64,000 nucleotides of DNA from Enterobacter quasihormaechei (lineage in GTDB: Bacteria; Pseudomonadota; Gammaproteobacteria; Enterobacterales; Enterobacteriaceae): positions 124,001-188,000 of the forward strand of contig NZ_SJON01000001.1 of assembly GCF_004331385.1 (NCBI RefSeq). Direction: 5' to 3'. Position numbers and translations under genes: made by a program. Shown in pieces: positions 21,125-31,966 of this stretch; within the stretch, counting starts at the first letter, position 1, and each line of letters begins with the position of its first letter. The notes below the pieces were generated by a model. It was given only the letters and a program-made list of their open reading frames with translations. It was not told the DNA's origin and searched no databases.

Positions 21125-21327
21125 AGTGGTCCTCAATAAACGCCGTGGCGAAAGATACGCAGAGTATAACGCAGAAACGAGAGTGGTCCGATGGGTGGAA
21201 TTATCTTAATACCAGGCCAAAATTAGGCATTAATCCGTGATTTGTGCCACACTTGTTTACGTTATGTGAATAAAACGACATCGGATGGGATCGATCCCGC
21301 CGGTGCATTGATGATAAGGAGACTTCA

Positions 21328-21855
21328 ATGAAACTCGTGCCTATGTTAAGCGGTGTTGCAATGGCGGTAGCGCTGTCCGCCTGTGCGGATAAGAGTGCCG
21401 ATGTCCCGGTGCCAACGGCAACACCAAACGGGATTAACACCCTTTCACAGCAAGCCATTCGACAGCCTAACGTATCCGGTACTATCTGGATCAAGCAGAA
21501 AGTTGCTCTGCCGCCGGACGCGGTACTCACGGTTACGCTGTCCGATGCCTCTCTGGCGGATGCACCGTCGAAAGTGCTGGCCCAGCGCGCGGTTCGTACA
21601 GAAGGTAAACAGGCGCCGTTCAGCTTCGTGCTGCCGTATAACCCGTCTGACGTGCAGCCTAACGCGCGTATCCTCCTGAGCGCGGCGGTAACGATCAACG
21701 ATAAGCTGGTCTTTATCACCGATACCGTGCAGGAAGCGGTTAATAAAGGCGGTACCAAAATCGACCTGACCCTGGTTCCTGTCCAGCAAACGGCAGTGCC
21801 CGTTGCGCCACAGTCCAACCAGCCGGCTCTGCCAACAGCACCGACTCAGCTGTAA
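21328..21855 (+). CDS. ybaY: YbaY family lipoprotein
   Basis: This is a predicted lipoprotein of the YbaY/HslJ-like type. It has 175 residues; E. coli YbaY has 190, with most of the difference in the low-complexity ends. The signal peptide MKLVPMLSGVAMAVALSAC ends in a lipobox, with the lipidated cysteine at 19. The body, a single beta-rich domain (VSGTIWIKQKVALPPDAVLTV, NARILLSAAVTINDKLVFITDTV), is highly conserved, and the C-terminus is a Pro/Gln/Thr-rich tail. Its cellular role is unsettled. AAGGAGA precedes the ATG. Confidence 0.93.
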   Translation: MKLVPMLSGVAMAVALSACADKSADVPVPTATPNGINTLSQQAIRQPNVSGTIWIKQKVALPPDAVLTVTLSDASLADAPSKVLAQRAVRTEGKQAPFSFVLPYNPSDVQPNARILLSAAVTINDKLVFITDTVQEAVNKGGTKIDLTLVPVQQTAVPVAPQSNQPALPTAPTQL

Positions 21856-21892
21856 TTTTCTTTCGCCCTCTTCAGGCCTCCTGAAGAGGGCG

Positions 21893-22204
21893 TCAGTACT
21901 CCCACCGATACTTCTGCATATCAATCTGTCCTGACCCGGACACCTGAACCCCTTCTGAGAGTAATGCCTGACGCTGGCGCTGCAAGTCTGGCCCGGTGAG
22001 AGAGATCGCGCCATGGCGGTTGACGACCCGATGCCACGGTAACGAGCTCCCCTCCGGTAGTCTTCTTAGCACACCGCCAACCTGACGCGCCGCGCGTGGA
22101 GAACCTGCGAGTCGGGCAACTTCACCATAGGTAGTGACATAACCTTCCGGAATTGAGGCTACTATTTGCCACACTCGCTGTGGGAAAGTGTCATGTTCGT
22201 CCAT
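21893..22204 (-). CDS. atl: Alkyltransferase-like protein Atl (YbaZ)
   Basis: Atl binds O6-alkylguanine lesions and flags them for nucleotide excision repair. It is the DNA-binding domain of the Ogt/AGT family with the acceptor cysteine replaced by tryptophan; here the motif is LPWHRVVNRHG instead of PCHRV, so it cannot transfer the alkyl group. It has 103 residues from MDEHDTFPQRVW. The annotated E. coli form is longer at the N-terminus, but that extension is not conserved. It is divergent from ffs. Confidence 0.93.
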   Translation of the reverse strand: MDEHDTFPQRVWQIVASIPEGYVTTYGEVARLAGSPRAARQVGGVLRRLPEGSSLPWHRVVNRHGAISLTGPDLQRQRQALLSEGVQVSGSGQIDMQKYRWEY

Positions 22205-22305
22205 TGTTTCTCCTGCGGAAAATCAGCGAAGGGGTAGGGTAAACGAAGATAAAGCAGATTGCCTGGGCAGTTTGCGCAATAATCCAGCATCCGGTTGCCA
22301 GCGGC

Positions 22306-22334
22306 TTGCAATTGTAGTGCTCCACAGGGATAAT
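22306..22334 (+). promoter_or_regulatory. Sigma-70 promoter of ffs
   Basis: TTGCAA (22306-22311) and GATAAT (22329-22334) are separated by 17 bases. A start near 22341 would leave a leader of about 26 bases before the mature RNA, consistent with the RNase P-processed 4.5S precursor known in E. coli. Confidence 0.75.
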
Positions 22335-22366
22335 GCGCCAGCGCGTTGGTTATCAACGCTCTCAAT

Positions 22367-22480
22367 GGGGGCTCTGTTGGTTCTCCCGCAACGCTACTCT
22401 GTTCACCAGGTCAGGTCCGGAAGGAAGCAGCCAGGGCAGACGACGTGGGTGCCGGGATGTAGCTGGCAGGGCCCCCACCC
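22367..22480 (+). ncRNA. ffs: 4.5S RNA (signal recognition particle RNA)
   Basis: The 114-base sequence GGGGGCTCTGTTGG ... GGCAGGGCCCCCACCC has the length and ends of E. coli 4.5S RNA. The ends pair (GGGGGC with GCCCCC), and the invariant Ffh-binding loop region is present (TCAGGTCCGGAAGGAAGCAG). The RNA joins Ffh to form the bacterial signal recognition particle that targets membrane proteins. Confidence 0.98.
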
Positions 22481-22675
22481 ATTTGTGCTCCTCACCAATC
22501 CTCCCGCTTATTAAACCCTGAAAATAGTACGCCTTTATGCTGTGTCGTAATATGTTTTTCATTTAACTGAAATAATATTGTCATAAACCTGTAATAATAG
22601 ACTGTCATTTTATTATCGGGCGTCTTTTTGTTGTCATAAGCAAAAAAATATATATCTGGATAACATACATATCTT

Positions 22676-22695
22676 CGTGTATTAAATTAAACACG
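22676..22695. promoter_or_regulatory. Possible operator of the RHH cassette (inverted repeat)
   Basis: CGTGT and ACACG flank ATTAAATTAA just upstream of the first gene of the cassette. Size and position fit an autoregulatory site for a ribbon-helix-helix protein; this is a suggestion only. Confidence 0.35.
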
Positions 22696-22718
22696 TGTTC
22701 CGAAAGGATGTGACAATC

Positions 22719-22970
22719 ATGGTTACTGCGGTTTTAAACGTTAAAATTGATGAAGCGCTAAAAGAAAGACTTCGCCACTATGCGGAAGATAATAATGAGA
22801 ATTTAAGCGTGACCACAGAGAAACTGCTGCTGCTGGCATTTGAAGCGGTAGAAGAGGCGGGAGTATCGGAAGAGGATATTGATAATCAGCATACGGAAGA
22901 AGAGAGCGTAACTCCATTTACTCCTAAAGAAATCAAAGCACTACGTAAACTTCTGAAGAAGAGAAAATGA
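22719..22970 (+). CDS. Ribbon-helix-helix-like small protein, possible antitoxin
   Basis: This gene was not recognised by name. The ATG at 22719 with AAGGA 11 bases upstream gives 83 residues; a GTG at 22695 in the same frame is an alternative. The N-terminal 45 residues have the strand-helix-helix layout of CopG/Arc-type proteins (TAVLNVKIDEALKERLRHYAE, then SVTTEKLLLLAFEAVEE). A Glu-rich linker and a basic tail (EIKALRKLLKKRK) follow. It overlaps the next gene by four bases (ATGA). The region is clearly more AT-rich than its neighbours, suggesting transfer. An antitoxin or regulator role is inferred from size, fold and coupling. Confidence 0.6.
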   Translation: MVTAVLNVKIDEALKERLRHYAEDNNENLSVTTEKLLLLAFEAVEEAGVSEEDIDNQHTEEESVTPFTPKEIKALRKLLKKRK

Positions 22971-23182
22971 AACAACAACTATCGACGGCCAGCGACTACA
23001 ACGAGGCCTGTAATCTGTTACGTTCCGGCTACGTGAAACATGTTCGTCTTGGCTGGAATGTAGGAAGTGACGAGTTCTTTCGAATTGCATCTGACTGGTG
23101 TGACACCGGTGCAAAAATAAAGAAAGAAGGGGATAATTTCATTATTTCACTGAAAGGCTTCCCGATTCCTCCTCAACATTAA
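22967..23182 (+). CDS. Small protein of unknown function coupled to the RHH gene
   Basis: A 71-residue product (MKQQLSTASDYNEACNLLRSG ... FPIPPQH) starts in the ATGA overlap with the RHH-like gene, so the two are translationally coupled. No signal peptide or membrane segment is visible. Aromatic and charged residues (RLGWNVGSDEFFRIASDWCDTG) suggest a compact globular domain. It is AT-rich and followed by a strong terminator, so the two genes form a complete cassette. A toxin or partner role is possible but not supported by any motif I recognise. Confidence 0.55.
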   Translation: MKQQLSTASDYNEACNLLRSGYVKHVRLGWNVGSDEFFRIASDWCDTGAKIKKEGDNFIISLKGFPIPPQH

Positions 23183-23194
23183 GTTGTTCTTCAT

Positions 23195-23235
23195 GAAAAC
23201 TGCTGACTGCATGCGTTACAGTCAGCAGTTTTTAT
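23195..23235 (+). terminator. Strong terminator after the RHH cassette
   Basis: AAAACTGCTGACTG and CAGTCAGCAGTTTT form a perfect 14-bp stem around CATGCGTTA, followed by T. It may also serve the convergent gene on the minus strand. Confidence 0.92.
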
Positions 23236-23252
23236 TGTTTCTGGTGAAAAAT

Positions 23253-24674
23253 TTATACCAGGCTCCGTTTTACTGGCGGTGTACTTCTGTTTAAGGCAAG
23301 CCACAACGGTTTAATCCGCAATAATGCCTCTTCAAGTTCTGGTGGATTGAGGGAGAAAGGCATGCGCAGGTAGCGGTCGAACGCGCCTGAAAGCCCAAAG
23401 CGCGTGCCGGTGCCCATAATGATGCCCGTCGTCTCGGCGCGTGCCGCCAGCTGCGTCGCCAGCATGCCGGGTAACTCTATCCAGTATGAAAGCCCTCCCT
23501 CCGCTTCCTGGAACCGCCATTCAGGAAAATGTTCCCGCAGCATCTGGCCACAGCGGTCGCGCCGTTCTGCCAGCATTTTCCGGCGAGCGGGCAGAAAAGT
23601 TTCACTGTTTTCGATAAGCCACAGCGTGGCCAGCTGTTCCAGCACCGGTGAGCCCAAATCCAGCGTGTCGCGCGTCTGCGCGAGCGTGGCGATAGTGCGG
23701 GACGAGGCGCGGATCCAGCCGAGACGCAGCCCACCCCAGAAGCTTTTTCCAGCGGAACCCAGCGTTATGACGGCGGCCTCCGGGTTAAAGGCGGCCAGCG
23801 GCGGCGGCGGGGGAGCATCGAACCAGAGATCGACCATGGTTTCATCCACGACCAGCGTGGTGCGGGTTTGCGCGGCAATATGGGTTATGGTCTGGCGCGT
23901 TGCGGCATCCATACAGCGCCCCGTCGGATTATGAAAATCCGGCATCAGATAGGCCAGACGCGGGGCGGTCTGGGCAAGCGTTGCGGCAAAACCGTCGGTA
24001 TCCCAGCCCGTTTCAGGCAGCGAGACGCCCACGGGCCGGCAGAGCGCTCCCTGAATGGCGGCGATCGCCAGCGGGTAGGTAGGATGATCCACCACCACGC
24101 GATCCCCGGGACCGGTCATCATTCTTAAGATCAGGGCGAAGCCGCTGACGGCGCCGTTCACCACCATCACTTCGTCTGCCCGGGTCGGCAAACCCCGTGC
24201 GGTGTAGCGGGCGGCAATGGCTTCACGCAGCGCCGGGAGCCCGAGCTGATCGTACCCGGTTAGCGCCAGGTTCGGCGTGAGGGCCTTCAGTGCGTGGGCG
24301 TAGGCCTGGTGGATCTCGGGCCCCGCGTTGAGCGCGGCGGTAGAGAGATCAAGCGCCCCGCTGGCAGTGGAAAGGGTGGGCACCGCGCGGCTGTCGGGCA
24401 GGATCGCGCGCGAACCGCTGCCCTGACGGCTCTCCAGATACCCCTCTTCCCGCAGATGTGCCAGCGCGCTGCTGATGGTGGTGCGGCTGACATCCAGTGC
24501 GGCGGCCAGCTCCCGCTCTCCGGGCAGGCGAGTGTTTAGCGCCAACCTGCCATCCAGAATCAACAGGCGTAGCGCGTCAGCCAGCTGGCGCCACAGCGGG
24601 GTGCGGGAAGAGGCTTGCTGCCAGTGCCCTAACAGGCGAACCAGAGACTGGCTACCAAAACGACGTGATGACAT
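23253..24674 (-). CDS. MocR-type GntR/aminotransferase regulator
   Basis: This is a MocR-class transcription factor: an N-terminal GntR winged helix fused to a fold-type I PLP aminotransferase-like domain. The start chosen at 24674 (MSSRRFGSQSLVRLLG) gives 473 residues, typical for the class; in-frame starts at 24710 and 24779 are possible, but the outermost would overlap the divergent gene. The HTH lies at about 30-95 (TRLPGERELAAALDVSRTTISSALAHLREEG). The PLP lysine is in ITLGSAGKSFWGGLRLGW. It is divergent from a YczE-like membrane protein, a recurring pairing that suggests it controls that gene. The effector is unknown. Confidence 0.88.
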   Translation of the reverse strand: MSSRRFGSQSLVRLLGHWQQASSRTPLWRQLADALRLLILDGRLALNTRLPGERELAAALDVSRTTISSALAHLREEGYLESRQGSGSRAILPDSRAVPTLSTASGALDLSTAALNAGPEIHQAYAHALKALTPNLALTGYDQLGLPALREAIAARYTARGLPTRADEVMVVNGAVSGFALILRMMTGPGDRVVVDHPTYPLAIAAIQGALCRPVGVSLPETGWDTDGFAATLAQTAPRLAYLMPDFHNPTGRCMDAATRQTITHIAAQTRTTLVVDETMVDLWFDAPPPPPLAAFNPEAAVITLGSAGKSFWGGLRLGWIRASSRTIATLAQTRDTLDLGSPVLEQLATLWLIENSETFLPARRKMLAERRDRCGQMLREHFPEWRFQEAEGGLSYWIELPGMLATQLAARAETTGIIMGTGTRFGLSGAFDRYLRMPFSLNPPELEEALLRIKPLWLALNRSTPPVKRSLV

Positions 24675-24758
24675 GAGCAGTCCACTATTTGAAAACTGGA
24701 CATTAATCATAGTGCCATTTTCACCGAAGATGGAACCGGGTTCTTCGGAGAAGAGAAA

Positions 24759-25370
24759 ATGGTACGTCGTCTGGTACAACTTTATGTCGGTTTAGGCCTG
24801 TACGGGCTTTCAACCGCGATGTTTATTCGTTCGGATCTGGGGGTAGACCCCTGGAATGTCTTTCACCTTGGCGTCGCCATCCAGACCGGGATGAGCATCG
24901 GCACGGTGATTATTTTAACCGGAGCAGCGGTGCTGCTGCTGTGGATCCCGCTGCGCCAGCTTCCGGGGCTGGGTACGGTCAGTAACGTGATTTGTATCGG
25001 CCTGGCGGCTGATGCGTCAATGGCGCTGATCCCGGAACTCACTTCGCTGCCCGTGCGCATTATCCTGCTGGTTTCAGGCATTGTGGTTAACGCCCTTGCC
25101 ACCGGGATGTATATCGGGGCGGGTTTTGGTGCTGGCCCGCGTGACGGCCTGATGACCGGTATACATGCCCGGCTGGGCTGGTCGATTCGCAGCGTGCGTA
25201 CCGCGATCGAGGTGAGCATGTTAATCATCGGCTACCTCCTCGGGGGAGCGTTTGGCGTTGGAACCGTGCTGTATGCGTTAACCATCGGCCCGCTGATCCA
25301 GCTCTGTTTGCCGTGGTTTCGCCACCGGCCGCGCGTTCAGAAAGCACCGCAGCCGGAGCGGATTGTCTAA
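24759..25370 (+). CDS. YczE/YitT-like integral membrane protein
   Basis: A 203-residue membrane protein of the YczE/YyaS family (COG2364 type). About five hydrophobic segments are visible (for example VQLYVGLGLYGLSTAMFI, IGTVIILTGAAVLLLWIPL, IILLVSGIVVNALATGMYIG and VSMLIIGYLLGGAFGVG). The family motif GVDPWNVFHLGVA is near the N-terminus and GAGPRDGLMTG in the middle. The function is not established. GGAGAAGAG precedes the ATG. It is divergent from the MocR-type regulator and ends two bases before the operator in front of lacI. Confidence 0.85.
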   Translation: MVRRLVQLYVGLGLYGLSTAMFIRSDLGVDPWNVFHLGVAIQTGMSIGTVIILTGAAVLLLWIPLRQLPGLGTVSNVICIGLAADASMALIPELTSLPVRIILLVSGIVVNALATGMYIGAGFGAGPRDGLMTGIHARLGWSIRSVRTAIEVSMLIIGYLLGGAFGVGTVLYALTIGPLIQLCLPWFRHRPRVQKAPQPERIV

Positions 25371-25371
25371 T

Positions 25372-25397
25372 TTTGCGAAGCGCTCACAGGCTATAAT
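25372..25397 (+). promoter_or_regulatory. lacI promoter with overlapping lac operator
   Basis: TTTGCGAAGCGCTCACA (25372-25388) is the exact reverse complement of the 17-mer in the lacZ operator. It lies directly upstream of a perfect -10 TATAAT (25392-25397), covering the -35 region, which has no strong consensus. LacI bound here would repress its own gene. Confidence 0.8.
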
Positions 25398-25447
25398 GGC
25401 GTAACTGTGTCAGAATAGTGGCTACACTTTTTGCGACGCCAGAATGT

Positions 25448-26518
25448 ATGAAAGCGATCACTCTCTATGACGTTGCCCGCGAGGCAGGCGTTTCTTATCA
25501 GACCGTTTCCCGGGTGATTAACGACGCGGAACACGTTTCTGCCCGCACGCGGGAAAAGGTCCGCCAGGCCATGGCGGCGCTACACTATGTGCCTAACCGT
25601 GGCGCGCAGCAGCTGGCCGGGAAACGCACCCGCACGCTCGGGTTGATAACGACCGATCTGGCGCTGCATGCGCCGTCGCAAATCGTCTCAGCCGTAAAAT
25701 CCCGGGCAGTGGAGCAGGGGGCAAGCGTGCTCATCTCTATGGTGGAACAGCCCGCGCAGTGTCAGGCTGCTTTGCAGGAGTTACTGGCGCAGCGCGTGGA
25801 GGCGCTGCTGGTGAACGTTCCGCTGGAAGATGCACAGGCAGAAATGCTTCAGGAAATGGCTTCGCCGATCCCGGTTCTTTTTCTCGATGTTTCCTCCTCA
25901 GCCAGGGTGAACAGCCTCGTGTTCAATGCCGAACAGGGCGCTGGCCTGGGGGCGGAGCATCTGCTTTCGCTGGGGCACCGGCGAATTGCGCTGCTCGCCG
26001 GTCCGGAAAGTTCCGTCTCTGCCCGGGCGCGTCTGGCGGGATGGAAAACCGCGCTCGCTCAGTCCGGCGTGGAGGCGTTTGCAGTGGCGCAGGGCGACTG
26101 GAGCGCGGCCTCCGGCTACGAGAAAGGGCATCAGCTTTTATCGGGCCCGGCGCTGCCCGACGCGATCCTCGTCGCGAACGATCAGATGGCGCTCGGCGTT
26201 ATACGCGCCTGTGCGGAAAAAGGGATTGCGGTACCGGGTCAGATCTCGGTGGTCGGATTTGATGATACGGCCGACAGCGCATGGTTTACACCTCCGCTGA
26301 CCACCATTCGGCAGGCGTTCCGCGAGGCCGGTGAGCGCAGCGTGGAGTGGCTCCTGGCGCCCACTCCTCACGACGAACGCTGGCAAAAACAGCTTCCCGT
26401 TACGCTGATCGTACGTCACTCCACCGCGCCGCACGCGACGCAGCAGGCCGATCGTGAAGATCTGGCGCAGCAGCTACGAACGCTGGCACTGCTGGCGGAG
26501 AAACTGGCGCGCAGCTAG
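25448..26518 (+). CDS. lacI: Lac repressor LacI
   Basis: LacI represses lacZ in the absence of an inducer derived from lactose. The start MKAITLYDVAREAGVSYQTVSRVIN at 25448 gives 356 residues (E. coli 360); the frame is also open from 25418. The recognition helix keeps Tyr17, Gln18 and Arg22 exactly as in E. coli LacI, which agrees with the TTGTGAGC half-site seen upstream of lacZ. The core is a periplasmic-binding-like domain (about 60-330), and the C-terminal leucine-rich helix (EDLAQQLRTLALLAEKLARS) suggests a tetramer. Identical operators flank the gene. Confidence 0.94.
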   Translation: MKAITLYDVAREAGVSYQTVSRVINDAEHVSARTREKVRQAMAALHYVPNRGAQQLAGKRTRTLGLITTDLALHAPSQIVSAVKSRAVEQGASVLISMVEQPAQCQAALQELLAQRVEALLVNVPLEDAQAEMLQEMASPIPVLFLDVSSSARVNSLVFNAEQGAGLGAEHLLSLGHRRIALLAGPESSVSARARLAGWKTALAQSGVEAFAVAQGDWSAASGYEKGHQLLSGPALPDAILVANDQMALGVIRACAEKGIAVPGQISVVGFDDTADSAWFTPPLTTIRQAFREAGERSVEWLLAPTPHDERWQKQLPVTLIVRHSTAPHATQQADREDLAQQLRTLALLAEKLARS

Positions 26519-26524
26519 CGCTTT

Positions 26525-26540
26525 TGTGATCGGGCTCGCC
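26525..26540 (+). promoter_or_regulatory. Possible CRP site upstream of lacZ
   Basis: TGTGATCGGGCTCGCC has one perfect CRP half (TGTGA) and a poor second half (TCGCC against TCACA). It is centred about 70 bases before the likely lacZ transcription start, a permissible class I position. Confidence 0.4.
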
Positions 26541-26589
26541 TGGTGACGATCAAAGTCTTTACCGCCACCGTTTACCAGGGCATGTTGGC

Positions 26590-29711
<3,122 letters not shown>

Positions 29712-29714
29712 ATA

Positions 29715-29745
29715 AAAGCACCGGCTCCGCTCAGGCGGAGCCGCT
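29715..29745 (-). terminator. Hairpin between lacZ and pdeB
   Basis: CGGCTCCGC and GCGGAGCCG pair around TCAG. On the minus strand it overlaps the pdeB stop codon and is followed by GTGCTTTTATT, so it probably terminates pdeB. It may also stall lacZ transcription. Confidence 0.7.
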
Positions 29746-31299
29746 GTTGAGATTACGCTCGGCCCAGAGAATGAATTCCGCCTCAGGCAGCGCCTTGCTG
29801 TAGTACCAGCCCTGTCCGTACTGCACGCCGTGGCGATGCAGCCAGGCAATCTGTCCTTCCGTTTCGATGCCTTCTGCCACCATCGCCAGCTCGAGCGATT
29901 TTGCCATTTCGATAATGTGCGGGGTGACGTTTTTATACTCCAGCGCGTGCACGAAAGATTTATCGATCTTCAGGGTATCGACATCCAGATCCTGGAGATA
30001 GCTCAGGCTGGAGTAGCCTGTACCAAAGTCGTCAATGTAGACGGCGTGTCCGGCACGGCGAAACGCCGCGATGGCCGGGGCGCTGACGGCGGGATCGGCG
30101 AAGCCGCGCTCGGTTAACTCCAGCGCAATCTGCCGCGGGTGGACTTTCCATTTGTTCAGCAGCTGGCTCAGCAGGCGCGGCAGCTCCACGGACGTTAAAT
30201 CGGCTGGGGCCAGGTTAACAGAAATGTGCAGCTCCGGATGATGATGCAGCCAGTCGCCCAGCTCGTCGAAGATCTTATCGATTGCCAGCAGCGTTAACTG
30301 GGAAATCAGCCCCGTTTGCTCAGCCAGAGGGACAAATATGTCTGGCGACAGGTTGCTGCCATCCGGCTGCGGCCAGCGCATCAGCGCTTCGGCTCCTACC
30401 AGTTTGCCGCTGCACAGCGCCACGATGGGCTGATAGTGAACCTGGATCTCCCGGTTGTTGATCGCGTCCATCAGGCGGTTACGCGGAGACTGTAGCCGGC
30501 GGAGGATCCGCAGAACAATCAGGGCCGCCGCCAGGCTAATCAGCACGCCAGCCGGCAGCCAGATGAGCAGCTGCTGATGCCAGGCTTCCGCCAGCGGCTT
30601 CAGCGAGGCCCAGGCAATGACGGTAAACCCCAGCTCGGGCACGGGCTTCAGAATGTACATCGAGCCGTTGTACTGAACGCTCGTCATCTCCTGCCGATCC
30701 TTAACAATCGAGAGGATATGCGGATCGAGGACATGACTTCTGGCAAATATGCTCTGTGTCGTGTTGCCCACCAGGGCGGCATCCATCGAGATTTCGCCGA
30801 ACGGAACGACATCTACAAGCGATGCCGGATCGACCATCACCAGATAATGCCCTTTCCCGATCACCACCATATAGCGGTGAATGCCGAGGTCGTTTTGCGA
30901 GGTGAGCCACGTGCTGTAACCGTCCTCGGTGATGCGCACCGGAGGCGGCAGAGCCTCCGTATTACTCGACTGTTCCAGGGAAGAGCAGAGCGGCTTCAGG
31001 TTATCGACATACATCACTTCCTGAACATAGCGCCAGGAGAACGCGACCCGGCGCATTTCACGTAAATGCAAGGGAGTGCAGGGCGGGGCGTTGAACGACT
31101 GTAGGTGCGTGAGCGCCTGTTTAGCCTGCACGACAACTCTGTCGGTACGGATCAGGACGCGCGAGGCATAGCCGTCCAGCGCCTCCACAAACTTTTCCTC
31201 TGCCTGACGATGCGCCAGCCAGATACTGAGGCAAACGGGGACCAGCACAGAAATGATCAGTACGCCCGTGACCAGGCTCACCAGATGTCGGGTTCGCAT
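29731..31299 (-). CDS. pdeB: CSS-motif cyclic-di-GMP phosphodiesterase PdeB
   Basis: PdeB (YlaB) degrades cyclic-di-GMP through a C-terminal EAL domain and senses redox or envelope signals through a periplasmic CSS domain. The start MRTRHLVSLVTGVL at 31299 has GGAAGG eight bases upstream and gives 522 residues; 31317 is an alternative. A membrane helix at about 7-27 is followed by the periplasmic domain with the Cys-Ser-Ser motif (KPLCSSLEQ), a second membrane helix (LLIWLPAGVLISLAAALIVL) and the EAL domain (VGAEALMRWPQ, YIDDFGTGYSSLSYLQDL, VAEGIETEGQ). The catalytic residues look intact. Confidence 0.94.
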   Translation of the reverse strand: MRTRHLVSLVTGVLIISVLVPVCLSIWLAHRQAEEKFVEALDGYASRVLIRTDRVVVQAKQALTHLQSFNAPPCTPLHLREMRRVAFSWRYVQEVMYVDNLKPLCSSLEQSSNTEALPPPVRITEDGYSTWLTSQNDLGIHRYMVVIGKGHYLVMVDPASLVDVVPFGEISMDAALVGNTTQSIFARSHVLDPHILSIVKDRQEMTSVQYNGSMYILKPVPELGFTVIAWASLKPLAEAWHQQLLIWLPAGVLISLAAALIVLRILRRLQSPRNRLMDAINNREIQVHYQPIVALCSGKLVGAEALMRWPQPDGSNLSPDIFVPLAEQTGLISQLTLLAIDKIFDELGDWLHHHPELHISVNLAPADLTSVELPRLLSQLLNKWKVHPRQIALELTERGFADPAVSAPAIAAFRRAGHAVYIDDFGTGYSSLSYLQDLDVDTLKIDKSFVHALEYKNVTPHIIEMAKSLELAMVAEGIETEGQIAWLHRHGVQYGQGWYYSKALPEAEFILWAERNLNSGSA

Positions 31300-31462
31300 G
31301 CCGTTTTTCCTTCCCATTTGCCCATGAAGGGCAGTGAGTTTGCGCGCCAGAGGAGAAAGATTTTAGTGCTAAATGATATAGTTATAGCATGCGAAAGTCG
31401 CAGGCAGTTATCTGAATCCACCTTTGGATAAAAGCCAAAAGTGCGCTGGATCGTCCTGGGGG

Positions 31463-31509
31463 TTGTTTTTGCAGCAAGGCTCGGCTAGTATTTTGTTATG
31501 TTATAACAA
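31463..31509 (+). promoter_or_regulatory. Promoter and Zur box of rpmE2-rpmJ2
   Basis: TTGTTT (31463-31468) and TAGTAT (31486-31491) are 17 bases apart. A near-palindromic AT-rich element TTGTTATGTTATAACAA (31493-31509) covers the probable start site and resembles enterobacterial Zur boxes. Zur repression of these paralogue genes is known in related bacteria. Confidence 0.7.
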
Positions 31510-31525
31510 TACACAAGAGTCAGAT

Positions 31526-31786
31526 ATGAAACCGAATATCCATCCAGCCTATCGCACCGTTGTGTTCCACGACACCACGGCTAATGAATACTTCCGCGTT
31601 GGCTCAACCATCAAGACGGACCGGGAAATCGAGCTCGACGGCGAAACGTATCCTTACGTCACCCTTGATGTCTCATCAAAATCGCATCCGTTTTATACCG
31701 GGAAGCAGAAGACCTTCTCCACGGACGGCAGCGCGGCGCGCTTCCGCAAGCGTTTTGGCGGCTTTCTTGATGCGAAGCGAGGCTAA
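31526..31786 (+). CDS. rpmE2: Alternative ribosomal protein L31 type B (zinc-independent)
   Basis: This paralogue replaces zinc-binding L31 in the large ribosomal subunit under zinc limitation, freeing zinc. The start [17 protein letters not shown] at 31526 gives 86 residues; the frame extends upstream to 31424 across the promoter, without conservation. The CxxC zinc ligands of the ordinary L31 are absent. The type B signature [20 protein letters not shown] is present. A Zur-like box overlaps the promoter, and rpmJ2 follows by two bases. Confidence 0.96.
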   Translation: MKPNIHPAYRTVVFHDTTANEYFRVGSTIKTDREIELDGETYPYVTLDVSSKSHPFYTGKQKTFSTDGSAARFRKRFGGFLDAKRG

Positions 31787-31788
31787 CC

Positions 31789-31929
31789 ATGCAGGTACTT
31801 AACTCACTGCGTAGCGCAAAGCAACGGCATCCGGATTGCCAGATCGTCAGGCGCAAAGGGCGTCTGTACGTTATTTGCAAATCCAATCCGCGCTTTAAGG
31901 CCGTACAGGGACGTAAAAAAAGGCGCTAA
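31789..31929 (+). CDS. rpmJ2: Alternative ribosomal protein L36 (RpmJ2)
   Basis: This is a 46-residue zinc-free paralogue of L36 that begins two bases after the rpmE2 stop. The sequence [18 protein letters not shown] ... [19 protein letters not shown] is nearly the same as E. coli YkgO. Only two cysteines (17 and 30) remain, so the zinc ribbon of ordinary L36 is incomplete. Under Zur control it is expected to be made with RpmE2 when zinc is scarce. Confidence 0.95.
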   Translation: MQVLNSLRSAKQRHPDCQIVRRKGRLYVICKSNPRFKAVQGRKKRR

Positions 31930-31948
31930 GCGGATGCTTGGCGCCTCT
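31920..31948 (+). terminator. Hairpin at the end of rpmJ2
   Basis: AGGCGC and GCGCCT form an outer stem with an inner AGC/GCT pair. It overlaps the rpmJ2 stop and is followed by CTTCTCC, a weak T-tract. Confidence 0.55.
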
Positions 31949-31966
31949 TCTCCGGCAACAGCCCTG

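Noticed and set aside
22367-22480. ffs as an integration (attachment) site for the adjacent cassette
   Set aside because: No integrase gene and no direct repeat of the ffs 3' end could be found downstream.
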